A stretch of 64,000 bases of DNA, from positions 14,307 through 78,306 of the forward strand of contig CAKQMH010000009.1 in the NCBI GenBank assembly GCA_934254915.1, given 5' to 3'. This stretch comes from an uncultured Alphaproteobacteria bacterium. GTDB taxonomy: Bacteria > Pseudomonadota > Alphaproteobacteria > RF32 > CAG-239. The position numbers were made by a program, and so were the translations under genes. Of the stretch, positions 51,353 to 60,933 are shown piece by piece; positions within the stretch are counted from its first letter, which is position 1, and every line of letters begins with the position of its first letter. The notes beneath the pieces are model-generated. The model had not been told where the DNA came from and did not search any database. It saw only the letters and a list, made by a program, of their open reading frames with translations.

Positions 51353-52918
51353 ATGCGGTATCGGGAGAATCTTGATTACGGACGACTGCCCTATTATATT
51401 GTAATCGGGGCATTGGTTGTGGTGTTGTTGGTAATTAACTATTTTTATTTTTACAACCATACATCGTCAAATACCGAAACAATTAACAATTATTCTTTGC
51501 GAGATGAAGATTTGAACAAGACCCGTGAAGCCGCTGTTGCCGGTTTGTTTTATCCGGCCGATGTTTTTCAATTGTCTAATGTGGTTGATGAATATTTATC
51601 TAAAGTACAGACCACATCTTCGTTGCGTCCGCATATTTTGATTGTGCCGCATGCCGGTTATCAATATTCGGCACAGGTTGCTGCCGGCGCTTATAAAAAA
51701 TTAATTCCGTTTGCGAGTGAAATAAAAACCGTTATTTTGGTAGGTCCGTCGCATCATGTTCCGGTTCGCGGAGCAGCCTTGTCCACGGCTGAAAAATTCA
51801 AAACCCCGCTTGGTCGTGTGGCGGTCAATCAGGAACTTAACCACCGGTTATCGGGCTTTAAAGGCTTCCATTTTCAAGATAATGCTCACCGCAAGGAACA
51901 TTCGTTGGAAGTGCAGCTGCCATTTTTACAAAAAGTCTTAACGCGGCTCAGTATTGTTCCGATAGCTTATGGCGACATTTCTCCGCAGGATTTGGCTCAG
52001 GCACTGTTGCCGTTTGCTTCGTCGCCGGATACTGTGATTGTGATTTCAGCCGATTTGTCGCATTATTTGGATTATGACACGGCCAAAACCGTGGACCGCC
52101 AAACTGCAGTGCAGGTTGATAATAAAGAGCCGCTGGCCGATCACCAATCTTGCGGCGCGACCGGAATTAATGCCGCGCTGTTGCTGTCCAAACAGCTTAA
52201 TTATCAGCCCAAACTGCTGGATATGTCAAACTCCGGCGACAGCAGCCAAGAATATGATAGTGTAGTCGGTTATGCCTCATGGGTCTTTAATCAAAAAGAC
52301 ACAGAAACCCAAGCTTTATCGCCGTTAGAACAAGAAGTCGAAAATTTGCGCAATTTTGCCAACCACCATGGCAAAGCTTTGTTCGATATTGCTCTTCAAA
52401 GTCTGCAACAGGCCGTTACCGAACACAAAAAATATACCCCATCGCGTAATGATTGGGCCGATGTTTTGTTTAATAAAGGTGCGGCGTTCGTAACTCTTAC
52501 GCAAAACGGCAACCTGCGCGGTTGTATCGGAACACTGATGCCTTATCGCGGCATTGGTCTGGATGTTGCGGAAAATACTTATGCCGCCGCTTTGCATGAT
52601 GACCGGTTTAAACCGCTTAGCGTTGAAGAATTGCCGCATACTAATTTAAGCATTTCGCTCTTAACCGGCTATGAGAAAATAGATTGCCGTGATGAAGATG
52701 ATTTGCTTAACCAACTTCAGCAGGGGATAGACGGTTTGGTTATTCGGGACGGCAATCGGCAGGGATTGTTTTTACCTTCGGTATGGGAACAGCTTCCCGA
52801 CAAACGGGAATTTTTGAAAAACCTGAAACTCAAAGCCGGTCTAAGCCCCAGTTATTGGTCAGATGAAATTAAAGCTTATCGTTTTCGTGTTGTGGAGATA
52901 AAAAATTATGAAAATTAA
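51353..52918 (+). CDS. Membrane-anchored AmmeMemoRadiSam B-A fusion (MEMO1 + AMMECR1)
   Basis: A 521-residue fusion: N-terminal membrane helix (about 14-34; YIVIGALVVVLLVINYFYF), MEMO1-like domain (about 55-320; VAGLFYPAD, VPHAGYQYSAQVAAGAY, VGPSHHVPVRG, HSLEVQLPFLQ, SADLSHYLDY, with His/Asp metal-like residues) and AMMECR1 domain (about 345-520; GAAFVTLTQNGNLRGCIGTLMPYRG, then DDRFKPLSVEELP). The AmmeMemoRadiSam A and B proteins usually come with a third radical SAM protein; none is adjacent here. The activity of the system is not settled. The end overlaps the next gene by 11 nt. Confidence 0.88.
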   Translation: MRYRENLDYGRLPYYIVIGALVVVLLVINYFYFYNHTSSNTETINNYSLRDEDLNKTREAAVAGLFYPADVFQLSNVVDEYLSKVQTTSSLRPHILIVPHAGYQYSAQVAAGAYKKLIPFASEIKTVILVGPSHHVPVRGAALSTAEKFKTPLGRVAVNQELNHRLSGFKGFHFQDNAHRKEHSLEVQLPFLQKVLTRLSIVPIAYGDISPQDLAQALLPFASSPDTVIVISADLSHYLDYDTAKTVDRQTAVQVDNKEPLADHQSCGATGINAALLLSKQLNYQPKLLDMSNSGDSSQEYDSVVGYASWVFNQKDTETQALSPLEQEVENLRNFANHHGKALFDIALQSLQQAVTEHKKYTPSRNDWADVLFNKGAAFVTLTQNGNLRGCIGTLMPYRGIGLDVAENTYAAALHDDRFKPLSVEELPHTNLSISLLTGYEKIDCRDEDDLLNQLQQGIDGLVIRDGNRQGLFLPSVWEQLPDKREFLKNLKLKAGLSPSYWSDEIKAYRFRVVEIKNYEN

Positions 52919-54623
52919 CGGTTATGAAATTGCTTTGTCAGAAGAAAACCTTGAACACAAATTAACGACTGAAACTATTGATGTTAATCTTATCGGTCCG
53001 GATTTTGCCGGTTATCAAAATCTCAGTGACGGTGACAAAAAAGCCTTTGGTTATCTGATTAATGCCGCCAAAATGTTTAATGATGTGTTTCTGGAACAGG
53101 ATCATAAGATGAATCTGGCGCAAAAAGAAGCTCTGGAAGAACAAGCTCCCAAGTCATCTTATGCCGCTAAAGCCTTAGCTTTTTTTAATCTCTATAACGG
53201 CCTTGAAGGGCTGAACGGTATTGATGCCGAACCGATTGAGTTGTTTAAAGGCTTAAAAGGTAATTTAGGTCGTAATTTTTATCCTGATGACTTGAGCGTG
53301 GAAGAATTTCAACAAATTTTGATAATGATGCTTCAAGACGGCGAAATAGATGAAGTTCGCAAAATTTTAAGCGTACGAACCATGGTGCGCCGTCAAGGCG
53401 ATAGACTGAAGGCTATTGACTATACCGAATATTTTGCCAAAGAATTTTCTGCGATTGCCAACCAGCTGGAGTTGGCCGCGCATTATACCACCGATGAGGC
53501 TTTTGAAGACTATTTAGGGTGGCAGGCTCAGGCGTTGTTGCAGAATAATGAAGATATGGATATGTTGGCCGACAAACATTGGGCGGTATTGCAGGATACT
53601 CCGCTGGAGTTTACTTTGGCGCGGGAAAATTATGGTGATGAATTAACCGGCAAAGTTTTTGATAATCCCGAATTAGCCGCTTTGCTGAAACAGTACAATA
53701 TAGAAGTTAATGCCAAAGATTCTTTGGGTGTGCGGGTTGGTATTGTTAACCCCGAAGGTACTAAACTTATTTTGCAGTTCAAAGATAACTTGCCCAAGCT
53801 GGCGGAGTTAATGCCCTATAAAGATAAATACGAGCAGAGTTTTAAGCAGGGTGAAGAAATAAAGCAGACGATGGTTGATGTCGATATTGCGGCCTTAACC
53901 GGTGATTATGCTGCCGCGCGCGGAGGTTTAACCATTGCGCAGAATTTGCCCAATAATGATAAATTGGCCATTAAAACCGGCGGCGGTCGTCGTAATGTTT
54001 ATCACCGTCAGGTGCGCCAAACGGTTGATAATGAACGCAACCGCAAAATTCTTGATTTGTTGGTTGAGCCGGATTTACACCGCTATTTTGATGTCGAGAC
54101 TGAACATTTGTTTGTTATCGGCCACGAAAACGGCCATTCTCTCGGACCTGACAGCTCTTACCAGTCGGCGCTTGGAAGTTATAAGCATATTATTGAAGAA
54201 CATAAAGCCGATGTCATTTCGCTGGCGATGATGCCGCAAATGGTAAAATTAGGCATTATTGATGCAGAAACTTTGCGCAAAATTTATCTGACGCATATTG
54301 TTTCTGGATTCTTTCTCAAGGCGCGCCCGAGTTTATCGTTGCCGCACCGCATCGGTGATTTAATGCAGTTTAATTATGCTTTGCGGCATGGAGCAATTTC
54401 TTTTGCTGATAACGGCAAACTAAAGGTTGATTTTGATTGCTTTGCTGCTGTAATGTCGCAGCTGTTAGCCGAAACTATTGCCGTTCAGCTGTCCAAATCT
54501 CCTGAGCGGGCGCAAAAAATGGTTGAGGAATACGGTGTTTGGGGCGAACATTCGCAGCGGATTGCCAAAGTTCAGGCTGATTTAGGACTAAAGCCCTACA
54601 AACGGATTAATATGTTTTTCTAG
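52908..54623 (+). CDS. Zinc metallopeptidase, M49 (dipeptidyl-peptidase III)-like
   Basis: A 571-residue, mostly helical soluble protein. HENGHSLG gives an HExxH-type motif and IIEEHKADVISLA, about 25 residues on, the E-E-x-x-A-D partner that supplies the third zinc ligand. This pairing and the overall layout recall M49 peptidases (DPP III-like) although the classic six-residue HExxGH is not present and the spacing is shorter. It overlaps the MEMO/AMMECR1 gene by 11 nt, so it is translationally coupled. Next is sdaA, 7 bp away. Peptidase activity is likely; the exact family is inferred. Confidence 0.65.
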   Translation: MKINGYEIALSEENLEHKLTTETIDVNLIGPDFAGYQNLSDGDKKAFGYLINAAKMFNDVFLEQDHKMNLAQKEALEEQAPKSSYAAKALAFFNLYNGLEGLNGIDAEPIELFKGLKGNLGRNFYPDDLSVEEFQQILIMMLQDGEIDEVRKILSVRTMVRRQGDRLKAIDYTEYFAKEFSAIANQLELAAHYTTDEAFEDYLGWQAQALLQNNEDMDMLADKHWAVLQDTPLEFTLARENYGDELTGKVFDNPELAALLKQYNIEVNAKDSLGVRVGIVNPEGTKLILQFKDNLPKLAELMPYKDKYEQSFKQGEEIKQTMVDVDIAALTGDYAAARGGLTIAQNLPNNDKLAIKTGGGRRNVYHRQVRQTVDNERNRKILDLLVEPDLHRYFDVETEHLFVIGHENGHSLGPDSSYQSALGSYKHIIEEHKADVISLAMMPQMVKLGIIDAETLRKIYLTHIVSGFFLKARPSLSLPHRIGDLMQFNYALRHGAISFADNGKLKVDFDCFAAVMSQLLAETIAVQLSKSPERAQKMVEEYGVWGEHSQRIAKVQADLGLKPYKRINMFF

Positions 54624-54630
54624 GTTATTT

Positions 54631-56013
54631 ATGTATTACAGTTTATTTGAAATTTTTGCCGTCGGTATCGGCCCTTCAAGTTCGCATACCGTCGGACCGA
54701 TGCGCGCTGCTAAACGTTATGTCGACAACATTCGCGCCCAAGGCCGTTTTAACGATGTGGCCAAGCTTAAAGTAACTTTGTATGGCTCGTTAGCCCTAAC
54801 CGGCATCGGACATGGTACGGATAAGGCCATTATCTATGGTCTGATGTGTTTTGACGCTGAAGCACTTGACCCTGAAAAACCTTATATTAACGCAGTCGAG
54901 CGGGATAAAATTTTGCACCTCGCGCAGGAAAAGCCGATTCCGTTTGACATTAATCAAGATATTGTTTTTCAAAAAGACATCTTTTTGCCGGAACATTCAA
55001 ATGGTATGAAATTCAGCGCCTATGACGCGGAAGGTAAGCTGATTTTGGAAGAAGTTTATTTTTCGGTCGGCGGCGGCACTATCGCCCGTCAAGATGAAAT
55101 CAAACGCCGTATTCAGCGCCAACCGTTTGATGTTCCGTATCAGTTCGAAACTTTCGGCCAGCTGTATGATTTGTGTCAGCAAAACAACCTGAGTATTACC
55201 GAACTGGTTTTGCAAAACGAAAATAAATTGCAGTCACCGGCCAAAGTTCGCGACGGTATCGCCAAAATCAATCGTTTGATGCAGGAAGCGATTGATCGAG
55301 GTATGAAAGCGCGCGGTATTCTCCCCGGAGGACTTGGAATCAAACGCCGCGCCGCCGGTATCTATGAAAGTTTGGAAAAGAAGTTTTTGGCCAACGATAT
55401 CGATCCGTTGATGATTATTGACTGGATTAATTTGTGGGGCTTTGCCGTGGCTGAGGAAAATGCTTCCGGCGGCAAAATCGTTACTGCTCCGACCATGGGT
55501 TCTGCCGGTGTTATTCCCGCGGTTATGCGCTATTTTGAACGTTTTGCCTCGCCTAAGTCGCCCTATGAGGTTGATGAAGGAATTGTCATCTTTTTAGCAA
55601 CGGCATCGGCAATCTGCAGCCTTTACCGGACTAATGCCTCCATTTCCGGAGCTGAAGTCGGGTGTCAGGGCGAAGTCGGCGTTGCCTGTTCAATGGCTGC
55701 TGCCGGTTTGGCGGCGGCAATGGGCGGTAATTTGAAACAGATTGAAAATGCGGCTGAAATAGCCATGGAGCATAACTTGGGTCTAACTTGCGATCCAATT
55801 GCCGGTTTGGTGCAAGTTCCGTGCATTGAACGCAATGCCATGGGGGCAGTCAAAGCCGTAAATTCGGCTCGTCTGGCCATGAAGGGCAGCGGGGAACATT
55901 TCGTAAGTCTCGATTCGGTAATCAAAACCATGTATGATACCGGCGTCGATATGAATCAAAACTACAAGGAAACTTCACTCGGCGGTCTGGCGGTAAATGC
56001 GTCAAACTGTTAG
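54631..56013 (+). CDS. sdaA: L-serine ammonia-lyase (Fe-S serine dehydratase)
   Basis: A 460-residue single-chain enzyme converting L-serine to pyruvate and ammonia. IGPSSSHTVGPMRAA at the N-terminus; VGGGTIARQDEIK; ASGGKIVTAPTMGSAGVIPAV; the 4Fe-4S cysteines in CSLYRT (or nearby), CQGEVGVACSMAAAG and GLTCDPIAGLVQVPCIER. The cluster is oxygen-sensitive, consistent with an anaerobic cell. Pyruvate could feed H2-producing fermentation, in line with HydG nearby (inference). Confidence 0.96.
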   Translation: MYYSLFEIFAVGIGPSSSHTVGPMRAAKRYVDNIRAQGRFNDVAKLKVTLYGSLALTGIGHGTDKAIIYGLMCFDAEALDPEKPYINAVERDKILHLAQEKPIPFDINQDIVFQKDIFLPEHSNGMKFSAYDAEGKLILEEVYFSVGGGTIARQDEIKRRIQRQPFDVPYQFETFGQLYDLCQQNNLSITELVLQNENKLQSPAKVRDGIAKINRLMQEAIDRGMKARGILPGGLGIKRRAAGIYESLEKKFLANDIDPLMIIDWINLWGFAVAEENASGGKIVTAPTMGSAGVIPAVMRYFERFASPKSPYEVDEGIVIFLATASAICSLYRTNASISGAEVGCQGEVGVACSMAAAGLAAAMGGNLKQIENAAEIAMEHNLGLTCDPIAGLVQVPCIERNAMGAVKAVNSARLAMKGSGEHFVSLDSVIKTMYDTGVDMNQNYKETSLGGLAVNASNC

Positions 56014-56094
56014 AAAGTAAGATAATTTGCTTGTAAAAGTCGTCAGGTAGTAGCATTATCAAATACAATGGATAAATGTTAAAAGAGGACGATT

Positions 56095-56478
56095 ATGTGG
56101 TCAAAACTTTTTAAGGGTGAGCTTGGTCTCGGGGTCACGTTTTGGAAGTATGGCGTTTTCGCGCTGATTTTGCAAAAAGTTGCCGTTAAATTTTTTGATA
56201 CGATGTTAGCCGGTTATCTTAACGGTAATACTATCCTTACCTATTTTACACGCTACTTTCATCCGATTTATTCTTCGAAATTCAGCATTTTATGGACATT
56301 GTGCTACGTTTCGGGGCTGATTGTGATGTTAGTCTATTCTTTGCGGATTGTTTTGGCCGTATGGCGTAGTTCGTTGTCCTATGACAAAAGTTTGTGGCTG
56401 CGTTTTTTAGCGCGTTTATTTATTATCCTATTGGTGTTTTGGATTTGGTACACCATTGATTTGCGACCGCTTTTTTAA
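56095..56478 (+). CDS. Uncharacterised multi-pass membrane protein
   Basis: A 127-residue protein with about three hydrophobic helices (FWKYGVFALILQKVAVKFF, FSILWTLCYVSGLIVMLVYSLRIVL, FLARLFIILLVFWIWYTI) and basic turns. Site AAAAGAGG before the ATG. It ends overlapping the AAGGAG of the short lipoprotein gene that follows. No family recognised. Confidence 0.65.
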   Translation: MWSKLFKGELGLGVTFWKYGVFALILQKVAVKFFDTMLAGYLNGNTILTYFTRYFHPIYSSKFSILWTLCYVSGLIVMLVYSLRIVLAVWRSSLSYDKSLWLRFLARLFIILLVFWIWYTIDLRPLF

Positions 56479-56493
56479 GGAGTAGTTGGACAG

Positions 56494-56640
56494 ATGAGAT
56501 ACTTGGCGCTGATTGCTTTGTTGTTATTGACGGCCTGCACGGTTGGCGAATTCACCCCCGAACGCCACGCGATGTATGATGAAGGGCGTCCTGATTGTCA
56601 AAAAACACCGGAACGCTGCGTCAACGGTTACCCTTGGTAA
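56494..56640 (+). CDS. 48-residue lipoprotein (short gene)
   Basis: An uninterrupted 49-codon frame: signal MRYLALIALLLLTAC with lipobox LTAC (Cys15), then a short polar mature part (TVGEFTPERHAMYDEGRP, two more Cys, ending NGYPW). AAGGAG overlaps the stop of the preceding membrane-protein gene 11 nt upstream, with a second site TTGGA closer. Small lipoproteins with a CxxTxxxC-like ending are common hypothetical proteins in related genomes (inference). Confidence 0.65.
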   Translation: MRYLALIALLLLTACTVGEFTPERHAMYDEGRPDCQKTPERCVNGYPW

Positions 56641-56706
56641 AATCGTCAGTTTATGTGTTTAAGAAAAAAATGAGGCGTAAAGGGCTGCCTCACGAAAGGA
56701 ATTGTA

Positions 56707-58122
56707 ATGTATAATCCTAAGTCGCTGAAAGCGGAAGAATTTATTTGTCATGAAGAAGTATTAGACACCTTGGCTTATGCCGAAGCTAATAAGCACAATG
56801 CGGCCTTGATTGATGAAATCATTGCTAAGGCCAAGTTGCGCAAAGGTCTGTCGCACCGCGAAGCCTCAGTTTTGCTGGTTTGTGATTTGCCGGATAAAAA
56901 TGAGGAAATTTTCCGCTTGGCCGAACAGTTCAAAAAAGACTTTTACGGTAACCGGATTGTCTTGTTTGCCCCGTTGTATCTTTCCAACTATTGTGTCAAC
57001 GGCTGCATTTATTGTCCGTATCATGCCAAGAACAAGCATATTGCCCGCCGCAAATTGACCCAAGACGAAATCCGTGCCGAGGTTATCGCTTTGCAGGATA
57101 TGGGGCATAAGCGCTTGGCTATTGAGGCCGGTGAAGATCCGGTTAATAATCCGATTGAATATATTTTGGAATGTATCAAAACCATTTATTCCATTAAGCA
57201 CAAGAACGGAGCTATTCGGCGGGTTAATGTTAATATTGCCGCAACTACGGTTGAAAACTACCGCAAGCTCAAAGAAGCCGGTATCGGAACGTATATCTTG
57301 TTCCAAGAGACCTACAACAAAGAGTCTTATGAAAAACTGCATCCGACCGGACCTAAACACAATTACGCTTATCATACTGAAGCTATGGATCGAGCGATGG
57401 AAGGCGGTATTGACGATGTCGGCTTAGGCGTTTTGTTCGGGCTTGAGGGATATAAATATGAATTTGCCGCCTTGTTAATGCATGCAGAGCATTTAGAAGC
57501 GGTACACGGCGTCGGACCGCATACCATATCTTTCCCGCGCATTAAACACGCGGATGATATTGATCCCAATGCGTTTGATAATGGCATCGATGATGATATT
57601 TTTGCCAAAATTATTGCCTGCGCCCGCGTTTCTACCCCCTACACCGGTATGATAATTTCCACCCGCGAGAGTCAGGCTTGCCGCAGTCGGGTTATCCATT
57701 ACGGAATTTCGCAAATTTCGGGCGCTTCACGCACCAGTGTCGGCGGCTATACACAGTCTGAACGTGAACACGACACGGAGCAGTTCGATGTTTCTGACCA
57801 ACGCAGTCTTGATGAAGTTGTTGGCTGGCTGTTGGATATGGGCTATATTCCGAGTTTTTGTACGGCTTGTTATCGCGAAGGGCGCACCGGCGATCGCTTT
57901 ATGGAACTTTGCAAAAAGATGCAAATTCTCAATTGCTGCCACCCGAATGCCCTGATGACGCTGCAGGAATTTTTGGAAGATTATGCAAGTCCTGCAACCA
58001 AACAGAAAGGCGAGGCTCTGATTGCGCGTGAATTAGCTAATATCAAAAGCGATAAAGTCCGTCAAATCACTATCGCCAATCTGGCTAAAATCAAGCAGGG
58101 CGAGCGTGACTTCCGTTTTTAA
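56707..58122 (+). CDS. hydG: [FeFe]-hydrogenase maturase HydG
   Basis: A 471-residue radical SAM tyrosine lyase that makes CO and CN ligands for the H-cluster. NYCVNGCIYC gives the CxxxCxxC motif (Cys96, 100, 103); RLAIEAGEDP and the barrel follow; the C-terminal region CTACYREGRTGDRFM with Cys further on (LNCC) binds the second Fe-S cluster that distinguishes HydG from ThiH. HydE, HydF and the hydrogenase are not in the window. A hairpin (TGAGGC/GCCTCA, 56671-56692) ends just before the ribosome site AAAGGA. Confidence 0.95.
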   Translation: MYNPKSLKAEEFICHEEVLDTLAYAEANKHNAALIDEIIAKAKLRKGLSHREASVLLVCDLPDKNEEIFRLAEQFKKDFYGNRIVLFAPLYLSNYCVNGCIYCPYHAKNKHIARRKLTQDEIRAEVIALQDMGHKRLAIEAGEDPVNNPIEYILECIKTIYSIKHKNGAIRRVNVNIAATTVENYRKLKEAGIGTYILFQETYNKESYEKLHPTGPKHNYAYHTEAMDRAMEGGIDDVGLGVLFGLEGYKYEFAALLMHAEHLEAVHGVGPHTISFPRIKHADDIDPNAFDNGIDDDIFAKIIACARVSTPYTGMIISTRESQACRSRVIHYGISQISGASRTSVGGYTQSEREHDTEQFDVSDQRSLDEVVGWLLDMGYIPSFCTACYREGRTGDRFMELCKKMQILNCCHPNALMTLQEFLEDYASPATKQKGEALIARELANIKSDKVRQITIANLAKIKQGERDFRF

Positions 58123-58267
58123 TATTAACTTTCTTTAGAAGTGTTAAGCTTATTCCGCTTAAGTTCGCGGCTGTTTTCTTGTGCTAACTGATTTAATTTA
58201 TGGTGCAAATTACTTTTGGCGTAAGAGTAATGGTATTATAAAGCAGTCGTATTTCTTTTAACTTTCG

Positions 58268-60304
58268 CTAGCTGCGGGCTTTGCGGGAGCGTGTGATATT
58301 TTGTGCTACGGCATTATTATTTTGCAATCTTTGTACCGCATTTTTATAAGCCGGATTTTTGCTGTCGCGTTTAAGTGCTAGTTCATAATTTTTAAGGGCT
58401 TTATCGCGGTCGCCTAATTGTTCATATGCCTTGCCGGCATTAAAATTGGCCGGTGCATAAAGCAGGGTTTCTCCGGTGTTTACCACCAACTGACATTCCT
58501 TGATACATTCTTCATATTTGCCCATGTTGTAATAGGTAATCGCCATATCATTATGAATATCCGCTCCGTCATATCCGTTATCCAGCATTGTTTGGAAAGA
58601 ATTAAGTGCTTGCTGATATTCCCCGTTTTGATAATGTTTGAGACCAAGTTTATAGATATCTTCACAGGCGGTCATTTGTTGAATAATACCCAAATCAAGC
58701 GGCTCGCTGCCGTCATGTAAAAATCCCACTCCGTTTTTGTCGGCAATGGCATATACTCTTTCTCCGCCTTTGCAGGTGTAGTTGCAGATTTGGTGAGCCA
58801 GTTTGCGGGCTTCCGTCAAATCTCCACGCTCCAACCCTTCCAGCATCGGCAAACATTTCTCACTTTTCAGCTGTGATACGGAGGTCGTATAATAGGTCTG
58901 GCCTTTGGAGTTAACGCCTTCTTTGACATAAAAATATTTAACTCGATCCGCATAACCGTCAACATTAAGGTATTGCAACGCCTCATGAGCATGGCGTTTT
59001 ATAATCCCGTCGGTAAATTTTTCGTTTTTCGGTCTTAGTTTCATTATCTCTAACGCGCATTTGACCGGATCTTGATAGTTTTGGCGTATAAAATCGCAAA
59101 TTTGCCGTCCGTGCGCCTCATTGTTATACATAATTGTTGCAATTGCCGCCAGTTCGTTGGTAGTAAGTTCACATCCTTGCAAACGTCGGCACATATCTTT
59201 ATAGACGTAGCCGTTGCCGCGATGCTTAAACCACCCTTCGGCCAGAGCAATGGCTTTTTTACCGTCGCACTTGATTTTGCCGTGTTTCTTTACATATTTT
59301 TTGGTCTGAATCCATTCACTGCTTTGCGGATCACCATTTGCCGGATAATAATAGCTTCCCAGACCGATGGTATTAACATCTTTACCATTATCCGAATATG
59401 CCTCATTAACCAAAATCTCGGTCGGAAACATTGATAAATAAATGTCAGCCTTGGCCGCATCAAACAAACGGTCAAAATCCTCAGCACTGTTAATGGCAAA
59501 TCTTGCATGTTCGTGTTTTGTGGTCGTTGAATCGGTCACGGTAGTGTTCGTCTGTTGCGGCGGCATCGTGGTTGCAACCGTGCCTGATTGCAGATTCTTT
59601 GCTTCCGATGTGTTACTGTTAAATTTCATTGCTCCGACAAGCGTGAGCGGAATTATCGCTTTTAATGCCCCGCGCGAGATATAAGGAACTACTTTACGAT
59701 CAATGGTTTGTTTGACTTTGTTATTGGCAAAATGATATTTTTTATCAAGCATTTTATAAGCCGCCATGGGCAAACACCCGACTGCACCGGCTGACATTTG
59801 CGCTATTTGTTGAGTGGAAAATTTAAGAAAAGCTCCGACTTTTTGCGCCACCTTTTTCCCACAGTATTTATAATGCAGAGCTTTTATTTCCGCCAGTCGG
59901 TCGCTGTTCATGTTGATTGCAAAATCTTGTTGCGGATATTCTTGGGCCACGCGCAAAGTTTGTTTGATTGCCGCCCGATATTTGCGTAACGCCCGCTTGG
60001 CCGCACGTTTTATGATTTGTGATTCTTCAATATTTTTATGAACCAAATCAAACGGCGGCAAAAACATAATATCGCCGTATTTAAGCATTTCGCAATCAAG
60101 AATATCTTCTTTGCGTGTGCAGCTTTCATTATATTTTTGGTATTTTGAGGCTTCTTTGTCGTAGGCAAAAATATCATCAATAAAGTCATTAACATTACCA
60201 TTATAGCTTAAGGGAACAATGACTCTTTCTTTGCCGATTTGGCAAAATACAGCTTTTTTGCTGGCTTTTTGATATTCACTTTCGAGCGCTTGATTATAGT
60301 CCAT
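58268..60304 (-). CDS. Large protein with GH24 lysozyme-like and C-terminal TPR domains
   Basis: A 678-residue protein. N-terminal 1-130 region contains DILDCEMLKYGDIMFLPPFDLV (a LysM-like ending) and a basic helix; hydrophobic segments near 168-184 and 215-228; a low-complexity Thr/Gln linker (about 242-262). Residues about 290-445 match T4-type lysozyme: E296, D305 and T312 in 'E...AYSDNGKDVNTIGLG' are spaced as in T4 lysozyme (E11, D20, T26). Residues about 545-660 are TPR repeats (YQNGEYQQALNSFQTML, GDRDKALKNYELALK). No cleavable signal. Start chosen at 60304, 5 nt after GGAGG. Single gene; role unknown, possibly cell-wall remodelling. Confidence 0.7.
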   Translation of the reverse strand: MDYNQALESEYQKASKKAVFCQIGKERVIVPLSYNGNVNDFIDDIFAYDKEASKYQKYNESCTRKEDILDCEMLKYGDIMFLPPFDLVHKNIEESQIIKRAAKRALRKYRAAIKQTLRVAQEYPQQDFAINMNSDRLAEIKALHYKYCGKKVAQKVGAFLKFSTQQIAQMSAGAVGCLPMAAYKMLDKKYHFANNKVKQTIDRKVVPYISRGALKAIIPLTLVGAMKFNSNTSEAKNLQSGTVATTMPPQQTNTTVTDSTTTKHEHARFAINSAEDFDRLFDAAKADIYLSMFPTEILVNEAYSDNGKDVNTIGLGSYYYPANGDPQSSEWIQTKKYVKKHGKIKCDGKKAIALAEGWFKHRGNGYVYKDMCRRLQGCELTTNELAAIATIMYNNEAHGRQICDFIRQNYQDPVKCALEIMKLRPKNEKFTDGIIKRHAHEALQYLNVDGYADRVKYFYVKEGVNSKGQTYYTTSVSQLKSEKCLPMLEGLERGDLTEARKLAHQICNYTCKGGERVYAIADKNGVGFLHDGSEPLDLGIIQQMTACEDIYKLGLKHYQNGEYQQALNSFQTMLDNGYDGADIHNDMAITYYNMGKYEECIKECQLVVNTGETLLYAPANFNAGKAYEQLGDRDKALKNYELALKRDSKNPAYKNAVQRLQNNNAVAQNITRSRKARS

Positions 60305-60402
60305 TCTAAACCTCCGTACCAATTCAGTATCATCATAACCGAATATGGTTAATAATTAACTTAATCATAGCATAATAAACTAATTTTGTCTATATTTGTT
60401 TA

Positions 60403-60436
60403 TAAAAGAGCCCCTCATTCCGGTTATGAGGGGCTA
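60403..60436 (-). terminator. Terminator of the META-domain gene
   Basis: Perfect 10-bp stem AGCCCCTCAT/ATGAGGGGCT; on the minus strand it is followed by TTTTATA. Confidence 0.85.
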
Positions 60437-60455
60437 TGGTTAAGGGTAAATCAAT

Positions 60456-60848
60456 TTATTCTTCAGCTTTCGTCTCTTTGAAAGCCAATTCCTGACCATT
60501 ATCCGTAATCAGCACCAGATTGTCGCTGCTGAAACGATAAGCTGTAACTTTAGGTAAGATTTGTAAAAAATTGTGTTCGGCTTCCATTTCATCGGCCGGC
60601 CCCATCATCATGGTGCTGGCGACATCGCCGAATTTGATTTTACCGTTGGATGCCTCATAATTACCAAAGTAGTTATTTACAACTCGTCCGTAAAAGCGGT
60701 TTTCATCTTGCGCAAAGCTCAATATAACCTGTACGCCGTTTTGAGCCTGCAGCATTTCATAGTCTTTGCCCTTGAAACTTTGTTCCGGCTGGCTTGAACA
60801 AGCGGCAATAGACATAACAACCGCCAAAGCTGCTAAAATCTTTTTCAT
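60456..60848 (-). CDS. META-domain (HslJ-like) lipoprotein
   Basis: A 130-residue lipoprotein with lipobox SIAAC (Cys17) and a META domain: VILSFAQDENRFYGRVVNNYFGNYEAS, KIKFGDVASTMMMG, AEHNFLQILPKVTAYRF and NLVLITDNGQELAF align with the HslJ family (D-x-x-x-V-x-G-...-N-x-x-x-G-x-Y, S-T-x-M). The normal family Cys residues are not present. Ribosome site GAGGAG; ATG 60848 preferred over upstream alternatives. Confidence 0.8.
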   Translation of the reverse strand: MKKILAALAVVMSIAACSSQPEQSFKGKDYEMLQAQNGVQVILSFAQDENRFYGRVVNNYFGNYEASNGKIKFGDVASTMMMGPADEMEAEHNFLQILPKVTAYRFSSDNLVLITDNGQELAFKETKAEE

Positions 60849-60933
60849 TTTTTTGCTCCTCAAAATTTTTAACTGTCATTAATATAAAAATTTTTATGGA
60901 AAAAATCCAGTCCGTACTGCAAGTTTTGCCAAC

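Noticed and set aside
56866..57375. 169-codon minus-strand frame inside hydG
   Set aside because: Antisense shadow of conserved HydG; no independent support.
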